From an uncultured bacterium (GTDB lineage: Bacteria > Bacteroidota > Ignavibacteria > Kapaibacteriales > UBA4661), in contig CALCNX010000071.1 in the NCBI GenBank assembly GCA_937899715.1, forward strand, positions 1 to 64,000: a stretch of DNA of 64,000 bases. The letters are read 5' to 3'. The notes below the pieces were generated by a model. That model worked only from the letters and a program-made list of their open reading frames with translations. It ran no database searches and was not told the DNA's origin. Of the stretch, positions 7,698-17,048 are shown piece by piece (position 1 is the first letter of the stretch; each line of letters begins with the position of its first letter). Position numbers and translations under genes: made by a program.

Positions 7698-9805
7698 TGG
7701 CTTTACCAAAGGTGTGTGTGTCAATGCGGATGATTGTTTTTGTTGCTATTGCGATTTTATTGCCGTCTCACCTAGTCTTTGCCCAGCGTACGCGACCCCA
7801 GCAAACGCAAGAAGCAGAAATGCACTGGCAAATGGCAATGGCAAATCTTAAAACGGCGAACCTTCAGCAATCCGACGGTATGGGCAGTAGCTACCGAGCG
7901 GCACTGGAGGGCTTCTCTAGGGTCATTTCACTCGTTCCACGGTATGCCGATGCCTACTTTATGCGTGCTATGGTTGCATTCATTATGGAAGATTACCATG
8001 GGGCATTTGAAGACATGAATGCTGCTTTGCATCTGCGCAAGAGTATCTTTGAAAATCATCCGCAAAGTATGTTAAGAAGTACATTGGAAAAGGATTCTTT
8101 TGATGGAATGTTTGCTCTGGCAGCAGGGCAGTTTGCACAAGCAGATAGTTTATTCGCAAGGTCGTTGTATAAAAACCAGCTCCGTCAAAATGGGGCATTG
8201 TATGTGTACCGCGCTCTTGCACAAGTTGGTGTGGGTAGGCGTGATGCGGCTTGTGAGGATTGCCGAAGAGCAGAAATCTTAGGTGAATCAAAGTCAAGAG
8301 AGGTATTTAACCGATATTGCGGAAATAGTGCTGTTGTGTTAGATATTACATTTCCTCAGAACTTTCAGTTCTTTGCGCGCGATGCACAGGATTCCGCATC
8401 GGTACTGCTTTCTGGGACTGTTAATCGTAAAGAGGTTGATTCCGTTTATGCGATACTACTGCGATCGGAAATTGCTGTACAACGAGTCTCTATGCCGCTT
8501 GTGTATTCGCCCAACAATAATGCTGCACCGTTTTCAACAAAAGATGCACCTCGTTCAAAGAAGTCAGCAACAAGTTCAGCAGCCCGTTTTACTCTAACGC
8601 TTCGCCTCAAAGCAGAGTGCGTGGAGTATAGCTTAAGGCTAGGTGTACGATTCAAAAACGGCGCAGATAGTATTGTTGTGCAGCGAGATAGCTTGGTTGC
8701 GGGCGATGTGTTCTTATTTGCCGGGCAATCGAATATGGTCGGTGGAGAAGTGCCGATGTCCTCCAAAGGAGAGTTTTTGCGAACATATTGCCTCGATGAA
8801 AATAGCGATGGTCATAATTTCTCGTGGTGGCAGACTATGGCTTCGACGAATAAAATAACTTCCGCAATTTCTCATATTGGCGGCTTGGGTGGTGCTCTTG
8901 CAAGTCATATCGTAGAAGAGCACGGCATCCCTGTTTGTGCCCTACATCCTGCTTGGGGGGGCACAAGTATTGAAATGCACCTGCCCGTTCGTAAGGTTCC
9001 GCCGCAAGGAATCTATGATTACACGCTCAATCTAGCTCGTCAGTCCGGCTTGGCAAAGCATATTCGCGGTATCGTATGGTATCAGGGCGAATCAAATGCA
9101 GGATTAGGGTACGCGGAAAAATTTGCAGCGCTCTATCGCGCGTGGAAAACGGACTACCCTGCAGTACAACGTCTTTATGTTGTGCAGATACGCCCAAATT
9201 CCTGTAATGACCTTGACCAAAGTGATATTCGTGAAGAGCAGCGCCGTCTGCCGGAGTTTCTGCCAAATATAGAGGTTGTAGCCGCAAACGCAGTTCAAGG
9301 CTACGATGGCTGCCATTTTTCTCAGCAAGGCTACGAGCAACTTGCCGGGCAGATATTTCGCCTCACAGAACGAGATTTTTATGGCGGAAAAGATACGATA
9401 GATATTGGCTCACCAAGCCTTCGCCAAGCCTCATTTACGGACTCTGCACGACGAACAGTGCTTTTGGAGTTCGCCCCTTTCGCAAGCCATATTACGAGTT
9501 CTTCCGATTCTCTTATCGTCAAGGGCGTATCGTATTCTCTGAAGGATGCTTTTCAGATTGATGGGCGCTTGCAGGAAGGAAATAAAACTGTTTTAGACGC
9601 TCACGGCTGGATTGAAAGCGTAGAAGCGAAGGGTAGTAACCTCGTGCGCGTCCGCTTGCGCGAAGGCATTCGGGCTGAACGCATTTCATACATTCCAAAT
9701 AAATTTTACCCCGCCTCTGCGGTGGTCTATGACGGACCATGGCTTGTTACCAAGCGTGGTGTAGGGGTGTTGTCGTTCTTTCGAGCCGACATCAAAGAGC
9801 CGTAA
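7697..9805 (+). CDS. Secreted TPR protein with SGNH/sialate-O-acetylesterase-like domain
   Basis: 702 aa; the ATG overlaps the stop of the KdpD-like gene (TAATG). A signal peptide (ending LVFAQ) is followed by TPR-like helices (about 45-200). The C-terminal half is an SGNH hydrolase of the sialate O-acetylesterase/SASA type: block I AGQSNM with nucleophile Ser345, HPAWGGTS (block II region), WYQGESN (block III) and DGCHFS with catalytic Asp537 and His540. Such enzymes remove acetyl groups from sugars or cell-wall and plant glycans; the substrate cannot be read from sequence. The TPR-esterase fusion is uncommon. Periplasmic or surface location is inferred from the signal peptide. Confidence 0.8.
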   Translation: MALPKVCVSMRMIVFVAIAILLPSHLVFAQRTRPQQTQEAEMHWQMAMANLKTANLQQSDGMGSSYRAALEGFSRVISLVPRYADAYFMRAMVAFIMEDYHGAFEDMNAALHLRKSIFENHPQSMLRSTLEKDSFDGMFALAAGQFAQADSLFARSLYKNQLRQNGALYVYRALAQVGVGRRDAACEDCRRAEILGESKSREVFNRYCGNSAVVLDITFPQNFQFFARDAQDSASVLLSGTVNRKEVDSVYAILLRSEIAVQRVSMPLVYSPNNNAAPFSTKDAPRSKKSATSSAARFTLTLRLKAECVEYSLRLGVRFKNGADSIVVQRDSLVAGDVFLFAGQSNMVGGEVPMSSKGEFLRTYCLDENSDGHNFSWWQTMASTNKITSAISHIGGLGGALASHIVEEHGIPVCALHPAWGGTSIEMHLPVRKVPPQGIYDYTLNLARQSGLAKHIRGIVWYQGESNAGLGYAEKFAALYRAWKTDYPAVQRLYVVQIRPNSCNDLDQSDIREEQRRLPEFLPNIEVVAANAVQGYDGCHFSQQGYEQLAGQIFRLTERDFYGGKDTIDIGSPSLRQASFTDSARRTVLLEFAPFASHITSSSDSLIVKGVSYSLKDAFQIDGRLQEGNKTVLDAHGWIESVEAKGSNLVRVRLREGIRAERISYIPNKFYPASAVVYDGPWLVTKRGVGVLSFFRADIKEP

Positions 9806-9849
9806 AGTGGTTTGTAACACTCATTTTTTTACTGTGAGAAAGGAAAACA

Positions 9850-10530
9850 ATGATTAAACGGACACGTGTTCAAGAATGGAGCAAAGGCGTACTGCTCATG
9901 GGGCGCTTTGAATGGTTCGGAACGGGATGTTGGCTTTTGCACCATAACGGCGTAGGAGCAATTCTCGAATTGCCGCCCTACAGCCCCGACCATCAGGAAT
10001 CACCTGCCACAAAAGCGTATAACGTCTGCAAAAAGCGGAAAATAGACGTGAAGTACATTCTCTGTACCCACACGCACATTGACCATTACAACCCAAAAAC
10101 AGCGCGTGAGATGCAGGGTGCATTTCCGAAGGCAGAAGTCCACTTGCAGCGCGGGTTTGAAGGCATTGCGGGAATGCTCAATAATGTATATTTTTTCGAC
10201 CACGACTCCAAACTTGATATTGGCGGCGAGCCGCTCTATCTCATTCATGCGCCAAAGCATAGCTGGACAGACACACACGTTATTTTTAAGGGCACGGCAA
10301 TTATGGGCGATTGGGAACTGAATACTTTGCGCTCTGCTCACGACGACAAGCCTCGTTATGCCGTTCCGAAGGATGCAAAAATAGCGGCGATTGACAAAAT
10401 GTCTCGCTTCGAGCATGATTACAAATATCACATTCACAAGGTCTTTTCCGTTCATGCCAACGACCGCCGCGAAAACATTGATTTCACGGCGCTCATGCAC
10501 GATACGAGGGTAGATAGAGCGTCGTTTTAG
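9850..10530 (+). CDS. Metallo-beta-lactamase-fold hydrolase
   Basis: 226 aa; AAAGGA lies just before the ATG. The metal-binding signature THTHIDH gives H74-x-H76-x-D78-H79, and downstream HAPKHSWTDTHV and the IMGDWEL segment supply the usual later metal ligands (histidine and aspartate). This is a soluble MBL-fold enzyme of the glyoxalase II-like group. The substrate is unknown; lactonases, thioesterases and sulfur-carrier hydrolases share the fold. It has no signal peptide and is probably cytoplasmic. Confidence 0.8.
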   Translation: MIKRTRVQEWSKGVLLMGRFEWFGTGCWLLHHNGVGAILELPPYSPDHQESPATKAYNVCKKRKIDVKYILCTHTHIDHYNPKTAREMQGAFPKAEVHLQRGFEGIAGMLNNVYFFDHDSKLDIGGEPLYLIHAPKHSWTDTHVIFKGTAIMGDWELNTLRSAHDDKPRYAVPKDAKIAAIDKMSRFEHDYKYHIHKVFSVHANDRRENIDFTALMHDTRVDRASF

Positions 10531-10595
10531 GTAGAAACATGAGGTTTTACAACTATTCACAACGTACTTGTTTTCTTACCACATCAAAACATACT

Positions 10596-10802
10596 ATGGA
10601 AAAATTCTCTTCTTTATTGCTTGGTGCTAGCATTGCCGCATTTGCGGTGAGCTTTTACAATACCTTATCGGCTACACAAAAAAAGCGTTTGCGCATCGTA
10701 TCCATCATTGTCTTTGTTGTCAGTTTGCTGCTCGGTGAGTTGACTGGTCAAGGTTTTACCAAAGGCTTCAAAGCAGGTTCTGAATGGGCGCGTCCGCGAT
10801 GA
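10596..10802 (+). CDS. Small membrane protein of unknown function
   Basis: 68 aa from the ATG at 10596 (MEKFSSLLLGASIAAF), preferred to the earlier ATG at 10539, which would add a polar leader. Two hydrophobic helices (about residues 5-20 and 30-46) flank a basic turn TQKKRLR, and the tail is basic. No family is recognised. It may be a real small inner-membrane protein; the start is uncertain. Confidence 0.5.
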   Translation: MEKFSSLLLGASIAAFAVSFYNTLSATQKKRLRIVSIIVFVVSLLLGELTGQGFTKGFKAGSEWARPR

Positions 10803-10875
10803 TTTGGTAAAGGGATTGATTGAAAATAATCGGATGTAAATACATTTGAAGTCACGACTTAACGTATCATGATTT

Positions 10876-11868
10876 ATGAGCATTACCATTCTCGGCTGCG
10901 GCATTTCCGGGCTTTCTTGCGGGGTGAAATTGCAAGAAGCCGGCTTCAGCGACATTCGTATTATCTCGCGGACTCTTCCGCCAAACACCACGTCCGATGT
11001 GGCGGGCGGGCTGTGGTTCCCCTACAAAGCAGAACCGATTGAGCGCATTCTGGGCTGGTCGCGCACAACGTTCCAAGAAATGATGCTCCTTCGGCAAGTG
11101 CCCGAAGCAGGCATCACCATGACGCGCTTCTTCCAACTGCTGCCTAAGCCCACAAGCGGTAATGCGTGGTGGTCTGAGGCAGTGGATGTCTATCGTCCGC
11201 TGACGGAAGATGAGATTTTGGCAGAATTTCCCACGCTCTCTAAGGGGCAGTTCCCGTCGGGGTTCTATGCCGAAGTACCGATTGCCGAACCGCACAAGCA
11301 TTTACCGTTTTTGATGCAGCGTTTTCAGGAGCGTGGCGGAAGAATTGACATTGGTGATGTAAAAAGTCTTTCGGAAATATCCGGCAAAAGTCGTATTATC
11401 GTGAATTGCACAGGTCTTGAAGCAAAGCACCTTGTCGGCGATGATAGTTTGTTTCCCATTCGCGGGCAAATTGTTGTCGTCAAAAATCCAGGTACGAACC
11501 GTTCCGTTACCATCGAAGCAGACGACCACCACAGCGAACACGCCACCTACACGATTGCACGCTCCGAAGATGTGATTTTAGGCGGTGTGGCAATGACAGG
11601 TAACTGGGAAACAAGTATTGACGAGGCTACCGTGAACGGCATTATTGCACGATGCTCCTCTATCGAACCCTCTCTCGCAGCGCCGCATATTCTTCAACAC
11701 AAAGCCGGATTGCGTCCCGGGCGAACAGAAATTCGTCTCGAAAGCCAGCAATTATCGGATAGCTGCACCGTCATACATAACTATGGGCACGGCGGCTCCG
11801 GTTATACCGTTAATTGGGGTTGCGCCGCAGAGGTTGTAGCGCTTGCAAGCGCAGCTTCCCACGCATGA
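10876..11868 (+). CDS. D-amino-acid oxidase-like FAD-dependent oxidoreductase
   Basis: 330 aa. The N-terminus has the FAD Rossmann motif ILGCGISGLSCG, followed by DVAGGLWFPY, and the C-terminus carries NYGHGGSGYTVNWGCA, the signature region of the DAAO/D-aspartate oxidase family (DAO fold). The likely reaction is oxidative deamination of a D-amino acid to the keto acid, with H2O2 and ammonia released. The conserved arginine for the substrate carboxylate is plausibly in GLRPGR. No signal peptide is present, so the enzyme is cytoplasmic. Substrate preference is not assignable. Confidence 0.85.
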   Translation: MSITILGCGISGLSCGVKLQEAGFSDIRIISRTLPPNTTSDVAGGLWFPYKAEPIERILGWSRTTFQEMMLLRQVPEAGITMTRFFQLLPKPTSGNAWWSEAVDVYRPLTEDEILAEFPTLSKGQFPSGFYAEVPIAEPHKHLPFLMQRFQERGGRIDIGDVKSLSEISGKSRIIVNCTGLEAKHLVGDDSLFPIRGQIVVVKNPGTNRSVTIEADDHHSEHATYTIARSEDVILGGVAMTGNWETSIDEATVNGIIARCSSIEPSLAAPHILQHKAGLRPGRTEIRLESQQLSDSCTVIHNYGHGGSGYTVNWGCAAEVVALASAASHA

Positions 11869-11899
11869 TAAACTTTCTCCTTCTTTTTCCGTCCGACCA

Positions 11900-13360
11900 A
11901 TGATAAACCACACATTACTACGCCTCTTCGTTTTGATGATGGCTGCCGTTGCAGTATTGAGCGCTTGTTCCACCGTGCGTCAGACGACAAGTTCTTCGTC
12001 CGAAAGTACGAGAACTATTTCTGCCGAAACATCGGCAAAAGCACGTACAATCCTGAAAGAAGCCGGTTTGCGAATGTCCGCAGATTCTACGAGGGCATAC
12101 TCGTACGACCCACCCGGTTCGCTCAACACAAACGACAAGCCCGTCGAATTTCAGAAAAAACGTACCTTTGCTTTTGCGGGCGCAGGAGTCTATTTCAGTA
12201 ATGAGTTCGATGGTGCACGTCTGAACGATATGCAAATGGTGAACGATTCGACGTTTATAGCGGTGCTTGCGCCGGAGAATGCACCGGTGAACTATTCGGC
12301 GTGGTATGGTTTTAAGGCGTGGACAAATTCTCCTTCTGTCAAAACTATTCGCCTCACGCTCACATACCGTGAGGCTCGTCATCGCTATATTCCCAAGCTC
12401 TCCCGCAAGCCAAGTGCCGATTGGCATTCATGGTCGCCGATTGATGCCGCCTTCTACAAAGTGCACTATGACAGCGCCGGGCGCGAAACGACATCTGCCA
12501 CATTACGATTAACTCTCAGCCGTGATACACTCTGGGTTTCGGGGCATGAACTCTTTACATCGTCTGATTTTGAGGCGTGGAGCACAAATCTAGCAAAGCT
12601 GCCTTTTGTGAAAAAAAGTACGCTTGGTAAATCTTCGCAAGGAAAATCCCTTATTCGCTTGGATATTGCCGAAGCTGCTCCCGATGCGCCTTGTGTGGTG
12701 ATTGTCAGCCGTCAGCATCCGCCGGAGCATACCGGAACGCTTGCGCTGTTGCCCTTTGTGGAAACGCTTGCCGGAGACACGCCACTTGCGAAGGAGTTTC
12801 GCCAAAAATTCCGCGTCTTTGTTGCACCGTGCATGAATCCTGACGGCGTTGATGGCGGGCACTGGAGGCATAACGCCCACGGAGTTGACCTGAACCGCGA
12901 TTGGCTGAATTTCAACCAACCTGAGCCGCGAGCCGTGCGTGATGCTTTGCTCAAAATGCGTGATTCGCTTCAAACCCGCTTCGTTTTTGGGGTAGATTTT
13001 CACACCACGCAGCACGATATTTTTTACACGGTGAGCAATCCGCCCATGAACACCGCCGCCGATAGTGCTGAATATGCCCGTAACCCTGCGTACAAGCAGT
13101 ATAACGCTGCTGCCACTGAGCGCAGTAAATTTGTTGAAACGTGGCTTGAGCGCACCCAAGCGCTTTTTCCTGCGTATCAGGTAACAATTTCTGATTCTCC
13201 CAGAACGCCCAATGGCGCTACATCGGGGCGATGGTTCGACCGTGAATTGCTTGCTCCGGCGCTTACCTACGAAGTGGGCGACGAGACCGACCGCGAACTT
13301 ATCCGGCAAATTGGTGTCGGGAGCGCGAAAGTCTTGATGGAAATGCTTTTGAAGAAATAA
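11900..13360 (+). CDS. Lipoprotein zinc carboxypeptidase, M14 family
   Basis: The ATG at 11900 gives MINHTLLRLFVLMMAAVAVLSAC, a lipoprotein signal with lipobox LSAC; the open frame extends to 11843 but overlaps the previous gene. The 486-aa product has an N-terminal beta-rich domain, then the M14 carboxypeptidase domain: SRQHPPEHTG holds the first HxxE zinc ligands, CMNPDGVDGG and HGVDLNRDW are the substrate-binding region, DFHTT supplies the third zinc histidine, and YEVGDE supplies the catalytic glutamate. The arrangement resembles cytosolic-carboxypeptidase-like or AGBL-type M14 members. It probably sits in the periplasm or outer membrane and trims peptides. Confidence 0.87.
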   Translation: MINHTLLRLFVLMMAAVAVLSACSTVRQTTSSSSESTRTISAETSAKARTILKEAGLRMSADSTRAYSYDPPGSLNTNDKPVEFQKKRTFAFAGAGVYFSNEFDGARLNDMQMVNDSTFIAVLAPENAPVNYSAWYGFKAWTNSPSVKTIRLTLTYREARHRYIPKLSRKPSADWHSWSPIDAAFYKVHYDSAGRETTSATLRLTLSRDTLWVSGHELFTSSDFEAWSTNLAKLPFVKKSTLGKSSQGKSLIRLDIAEAAPDAPCVVIVSRQHPPEHTGTLALLPFVETLAGDTPLAKEFRQKFRVFVAPCMNPDGVDGGHWRHNAHGVDLNRDWLNFNQPEPRAVRDALLKMRDSLQTRFVFGVDFHTTQHDIFYTVSNPPMNTAADSAEYARNPAYKQYNAAATERSKFVETWLERTQALFPAYQVTISDSPRTPNGATSGRWFDRELLAPALTYEVGDETDRELIRQIGVGSAKVLMEMLLKK

Positions 13361-13402
13361 GACTCCCACCAACCATTTTTCTCATCAAACGAGGTGTGTT
13401 CA

Positions 13403-16400
13403 ATGAAACCATTTCTACCAATTCCGCCCAAGCGCATCATCACTCAGCTTGTGTGGATTTTTATGGTCTGCTTGCTGCCGCTTAGCGCCTTGACGCTGCG
13501 AGCGCAAACGCGAGCGTACAAAATTTCCGGTTCCGTCAAAGACGCAAAAGGCGCAATGCGCGGCGTTGTGGTACGGATTGACAAAACCAGTTTTGGCGGC
13601 GTTTCCGACCCGCAAGGAAACTATACTGTCAGTGCTAATCTTGCTCCAGGTAAGTATAGCGTTGTCGTTTCGGCAATCAATTACAAGCAGTTCCGCCGCC
13701 AAATCACTTTTGGCGACGATAATACAATTTCACTGGATGTGAAGCTGGAAGAGGACATTACCCGTATGGATGAAGTTGTCGTAACGGGTACATCCGTCGC
13801 TTCCAGCCGCAAGACGCTCGGTAACTCAATCGGTGCGGTGAATGCAAAAGACGTTCAGCAAACCGGCGCTAATGCTATTGATGCTGCTATGGCAGGTAAA
13901 ATTGCGGGCGTACAGATTCAGCAAAATTCGGGTAATCCCGCAGGTGGTGTATCGGTACGCCTTCGCGGAACGAATACGTTCTCCGGCAGCGCTGACCCGC
14001 TCTACATCATTGATGGTGTGATTGTGAATAACGACTCCCGTGAGCTCGTGGACTTGGGCGGCTATGCGCAAAACCGTTTGGTGGATATGAATCCCAATGA
14101 TATTGAGCGTATCGAAGTGCTCAAAGGTGCTTCTGCTGCTGCTATCTACGGCGCACGGGCAAATAACGGCGTTGTACAAATTTTCACCAAGCGCGGCACA
14201 ACGGGCGCTCCGACCATTACGTTCTCAACCCGCGTCAACACGGATGATTTGCGGCAAAAAATCGCCGTGAATCAAGAGCCTTTGCGCTTATATGCTGGGT
14301 CAGCACCGAATACCTTTATTGTTTCGGATAAAAACCCTGACGGTTCTGCCATTAAACGCTACGACTTGCAAGACTATATCTTTCGTCGTGCATGGGGTAT
14401 TGACAACTATCTCTCGGCGCAAGGCGGTTCGGGTGGCACGAAGTATTTCCTTTCGGTCAATCAGACCGGAAATCAAGGCATCGTCGGCGGTTCAAGTTTT
14501 AATCGTGCTGGCGCTCGCGCTAGAGTAGAGCAGGTCTTGAGCGATAATCTCACGGCTTCGGTGGGCTTGAATTATGTGAATTCCAGCAGCAAAGAAATTC
14601 CGAATGGCGGTTTGAATAATGCATACGGTTCACTCACCGGATTTATCTTTGCTCAAAACTATATTGACCCTCGACCTGTGGATGGCGTGTATCCTCAGCT
14701 CAGCCCACCAGCGATTGTTACACGCACCAATCCGATTGAGGCGATTGACCGCTTTGATTTTAGCAATAATACGAGCCGTTTGACGGGGGATTTTCAGTTG
14801 AATTATATTCCGATTACGGGACTCAGTGTGAACTATGTTTTTGGTTTCGACACGTACTCCCAAATCGGCAGCGCGTTTATTCCGCGCGGCACGACAACGC
14901 CGGGCTTGGCGGGCGGTTTCTCCCGTCGCAGCACCTACAACGTTGCAGCTATCAATAATGACCTCAATATCACCTACCGAGGCGATATTAGCGATGATAT
15001 TAAATCTATCACCCAACTTGGTGGTACGCTCCAGTACGAGCGCAAAGACCAACTGACTGCGCAGTCTGAACAGCTTGCGCCTGTGGCTGTTGTTGCCTCA
15101 AGTGGTGCAGTGGGGCAGGCATTGGGTGATAGCCGCGAAGAGTTTGCCATTTATGGCGCTTTTGTGCAGCAAAGTTTTGAAATCAACAACACATTCTTCG
15201 TTACGGGCGCACTTCGCATGGATGCTTCGTCGGTCTTTGGCGCGGCAAACCGTTTTCAGTTCTTTCCCAAAGTGAGCGGTTCGGCATTGGTGTCGGAGTT
15301 CTGGAAAGAGAGCGAATTGGCAAAAATCCTACCAACGGCAAAAATCCGCGCTGCGTGGGGGCAATCGGGCGGTCTCACTGCAATCGGTGCCTATACACGC
15401 TTCACAAACTATAATCCCGCATCATTCACAGGGCTTGCGGGTTTGCAACCCTCAACGGTGCTTGGCTCGGTGGATGTGAAGCCTGAGCGTCAAACGGAAT
15501 TAGAAATCGGAACGGACTTTGCGCTCTTGGAAAACCGTATCGGTGTTGAATTCAGCTATTACAACAAAATAACAACCGACTTGCTTTTGAACCGCACCCT
15601 TGCGCCCACAACTGGATTTTCCAATCTTCTGGCAAACGTCGGAACGCTCACAAGCAATGGTATTGAACTTCTTGTACGCGTCGTTCCGGTGCAAACCGAT
15701 GATTTCAAATGGACACTTACAGGTATTTACAACCAAAACCGTAGCGTTATCAATGGCGTAGAAGGTGGCTTTTTGCAAATTACCGACGGCTTTGGTCAAG
15801 TGGCTGTCGTAAACGGGCAGCAGCTTGGCGTGTTCCGCACGTTCTACGGAGCGCGTAAGCCCGACGGTTCATACTTGCTTACTCCCGCAGGCTTGCCCCA
15901 GCGTGAGCGTGGTACGGTGGATAAAAACGGTATCGGTACACCGCAGCGCGATGCAAACGGTCAGCCGACGGGTGTACAGTTGCAAAAAGTTGTTGGCGAC
16001 CCAAACCCCGATTTTACCTTGTCCTTCATCAATGAATTTGCGCTCGGCAAGCTCTCGCTTCGTGTGCAGGTGGACGGAATGTACGGGCAGGATGTCTTCA
16101 ATTTCACGCGCCGTGTGGGCGTGAGTTCCAACTACGGCGGTTTGCCGGAGTATGGCGTAGAGCTGCGCGACAACTTCCCGTCATACCGTCAAGGTGGTTT
16201 GCCGCTTGGGTGGAATCAAGCAAAATTCGCGCTCTTGGGCGATTGGGTGGAAGACGCATCCTTTACCCGCTTGCGCGAAGTGGCGCTTTCCTACGAAATC
16301 AATCCTGAGAACTTTATGAGTATTCGTGCAGCACGTCTCACGCTCACGGGGCGTAACTTGCTTGTCCTGACGCAATACTCAGGCTGGGACCCGGAAGTGA

Positions 16401-16495
16401 ATGCGGGCGGTCAGCGCACTGCCGTTCGCGGCTTCGACTTTGTGGAAGTACCGCTTCCGCGCAGTTTCTCGCTTGGTCTTACACTTACGTTTTAA
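13403..16495 (+). CDS. SusC/RagA-family TonB-linked outer-membrane transporter
   Basis: 1030 aa from the ATG at 13403, with GAGG a few bases upstream. Order: signal peptide ending LRAQ; a carboxypeptidase-regulatory-like (CarboxypepD_reg) domain at about residues 30-120; TonB box/plug region (MDEVVVTGT) and the SusC signature GASAAAIYGARANNGVV; then the 22-strand beta-barrel ending in SLGLTLTF with a terminal Phe. Such proteins import glycans or peptides, gated by a SusD lid lipoprotein. The partner susD starts 553 bp later at 17049, an unusual gap that contains an inserted GIY-YIG element. Substrate is not predictable; nearby peptidases fit peptide import (inference). Confidence 0.95.
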   Translation: MKPFLPIPPKRIITQLVWIFMVCLLPLSALTLRAQTRAYKISGSVKDAKGAMRGVVVRIDKTSFGGVSDPQGNYTVSANLAPGKYSVVVSAINYKQFRRQITFGDDNTISLDVKLEEDITRMDEVVVTGTSVASSRKTLGNSIGAVNAKDVQQTGANAIDAAMAGKIAGVQIQQNSGNPAGGVSVRLRGTNTFSGSADPLYIIDGVIVNNDSRELVDLGGYAQNRLVDMNPNDIERIEVLKGASAAAIYGARANNGVVQIFTKRGTTGAPTITFSTRVNTDDLRQKIAVNQEPLRLYAGSAPNTFIVSDKNPDGSAIKRYDLQDYIFRRAWGIDNYLSAQGGSGGTKYFLSVNQTGNQGIVGGSSFNRAGARARVEQVLSDNLTASVGLNYVNSSSKEIPNGGLNNAYGSLTGFIFAQNYIDPRPVDGVYPQLSPPAIVTRTNPIEAIDRFDFSNNTSRLTGDFQLNYIPITGLSVNYVFGFDTYSQIGSAFIPRGTTTPGLAGGFSRRSTYNVAAINNDLNITYRGDISDDIKSITQLGGTLQYERKDQLTAQSEQLAPVAVVASSGAVGQALGDSREEFAIYGAFVQQSFEINNTFFVTGALRMDASSVFGAANRFQFFPKVSGSALVSEFWKESELAKILPTAKIRAAWGQSGGLTAIGAYTRFTNYNPASFTGLAGLQPSTVLGSVDVKPERQTELEIGTDFALLENRIGVEFSYYNKITTDLLLNRTLAPTTGFSNLLANVGTLTSNGIELLVRVVPVQTDDFKWTLTGIYNQNRSVINGVEGGFLQITDGFGQVAVVNGQQLGVFRTFYGARKPDGSYLLTPAGLPQRERGTVDKNGIGTPQRDANGQPTGVQLQKVVGDPNPDFTLSFINEFALGKLSLRVQVDGMYGQDVFNFTRRVGVSSNYGGLPEYGVELRDNFPSYRQGGLPLGWNQAKFALLGDWVEDASFTRLREVALSYEINPENFMSIRAARLTLTGRNLLVLTQYSGWDPEVNAGGQRTAVRGFDFVEVPLPRSFSLGLTLTF

Positions 16496-16512
16496 TTCTG
16501 CCAATCACAATT

Positions 16513-16541
16513 GTCATTCCCGCGCAGGCGGGAATCCAGAA
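16513..16541 (+). repeat. Left 29-bp palindromic inverted repeat
   Basis: GTCATTCCCGCG-CA-GGCGGGAATCCAGAA. Internally palindromic, with core ATTCCC-N8-GGGAAT, the pattern of neisserial dRS3 repeats. It is the reverse complement of 16960-16988 with one mismatch in the loop. Confidence 0.9.
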
Positions 16542-16581
16542 CACAACATAAATTCCGAAATTACGCGAATCGCACCATTCT

Positions 16582-16905
16582 ATGTCAAACTACTACGTTT
16601 ATATTCTCGCCAGTCAACGCAACGGTACGCTTTATATCGGTGTTACCAATAATTTGCAGCGTCGAATGTACGAACATAAAAATGGCCTATCGGATGGCTT
16701 TACGAAGCAATATCATGTCGCAATGCTTGTTTGGTACGAACAGACGAGTGATGTTGCAAGCGCTATTCATCGTGAAAAGCAACTCAAAAAGTGGAATCGT
16801 GCGTGGAAGTTACGACTTGTGGAAGATCATAATCCCGACTGGAAAGATTTAGCGGAGGATTGGTTCACGTTGGAAAATGGTATTGCACAAGATGTTGGTT
16901 CTTGA
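16582..16905 (+). CDS. GIY-YIG endonuclease (small, stand-alone)
   Basis: 107 aa, a minimal GIY-YIG domain of the UvrC-like/UPF0213 type. Visible motifs: YYVYILAS (GIY-like strand), LYIGVTNNLQRR (YIG strand with catalytic Arg), YEHKNG with the histidine, and the metal-binding glutamate in IHREKQLKKW. Such proteins nick or cut DNA using one divalent metal. No other domain is fused. Its repeats at 16513 and 16960, and its position between susC and susD, suggest it belongs to a selfish or repeat-associated unit and not to the import system. Confidence 0.9.
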   Translation: MSNYYVYILASQRNGTLYIGVTNNLQRRMYEHKNGLSDGFTKQYHVAMLVWYEQTSDVASAIHREKQLKKWNRAWKLRLVEDHNPDWKDLAEDWFTLENGIAQDVGS

Positions 16906-16959
16906 AGGTATAATGACAGATGGTGATTCACGATAGATCAAAACGGCTTTGTTGATATT

Positions 16960-16988
16960 TTCTGGATTCCCGCCTTCGCGGGAATGAC
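16960..16988 (-). repeat. Right 29-bp palindromic inverted repeat
   Basis: Reverse complement reads GTCATTCCCGCG-AA-GGCGGGAATCCAGAA, identical to the left copy except one loop base. Its hairpin could also terminate or protect the transcript. Confidence 0.9.
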
Positions 16989-17048
16989 AGATGCCGATTA
17001 TTTAGATAATACAAAATTTACAAATCAATTACTTTTACCCATTTTACC

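Larger units (their letters stand above)
16513..16989. mobile_element. GIY-YIG nuclease mini-element bounded by dRS3-like inverted repeats
   Basis: A 477-bp unit consisting of two 29-bp inverted repeats around one GIY-YIG nuclease gene. It separates susC from susD, genes that are normally adjacent, which suggests insertion. Mobility is inferred; no target-site duplication is obvious by eye. Confidence 0.6.

Noticed and set aside
12590..13372. 260-codon minus-strand frame opposite the M14 carboxypeptidase
   Set aside because: Shadow of a strong protein match; composition is arginine/histidine rich and no motif is visible.
16401..16852. Overlapping frames around the left repeat of the GIY-YIG unit
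   Set aside because: They read through the palindrome and in the wrong frame of the nuclease gene.
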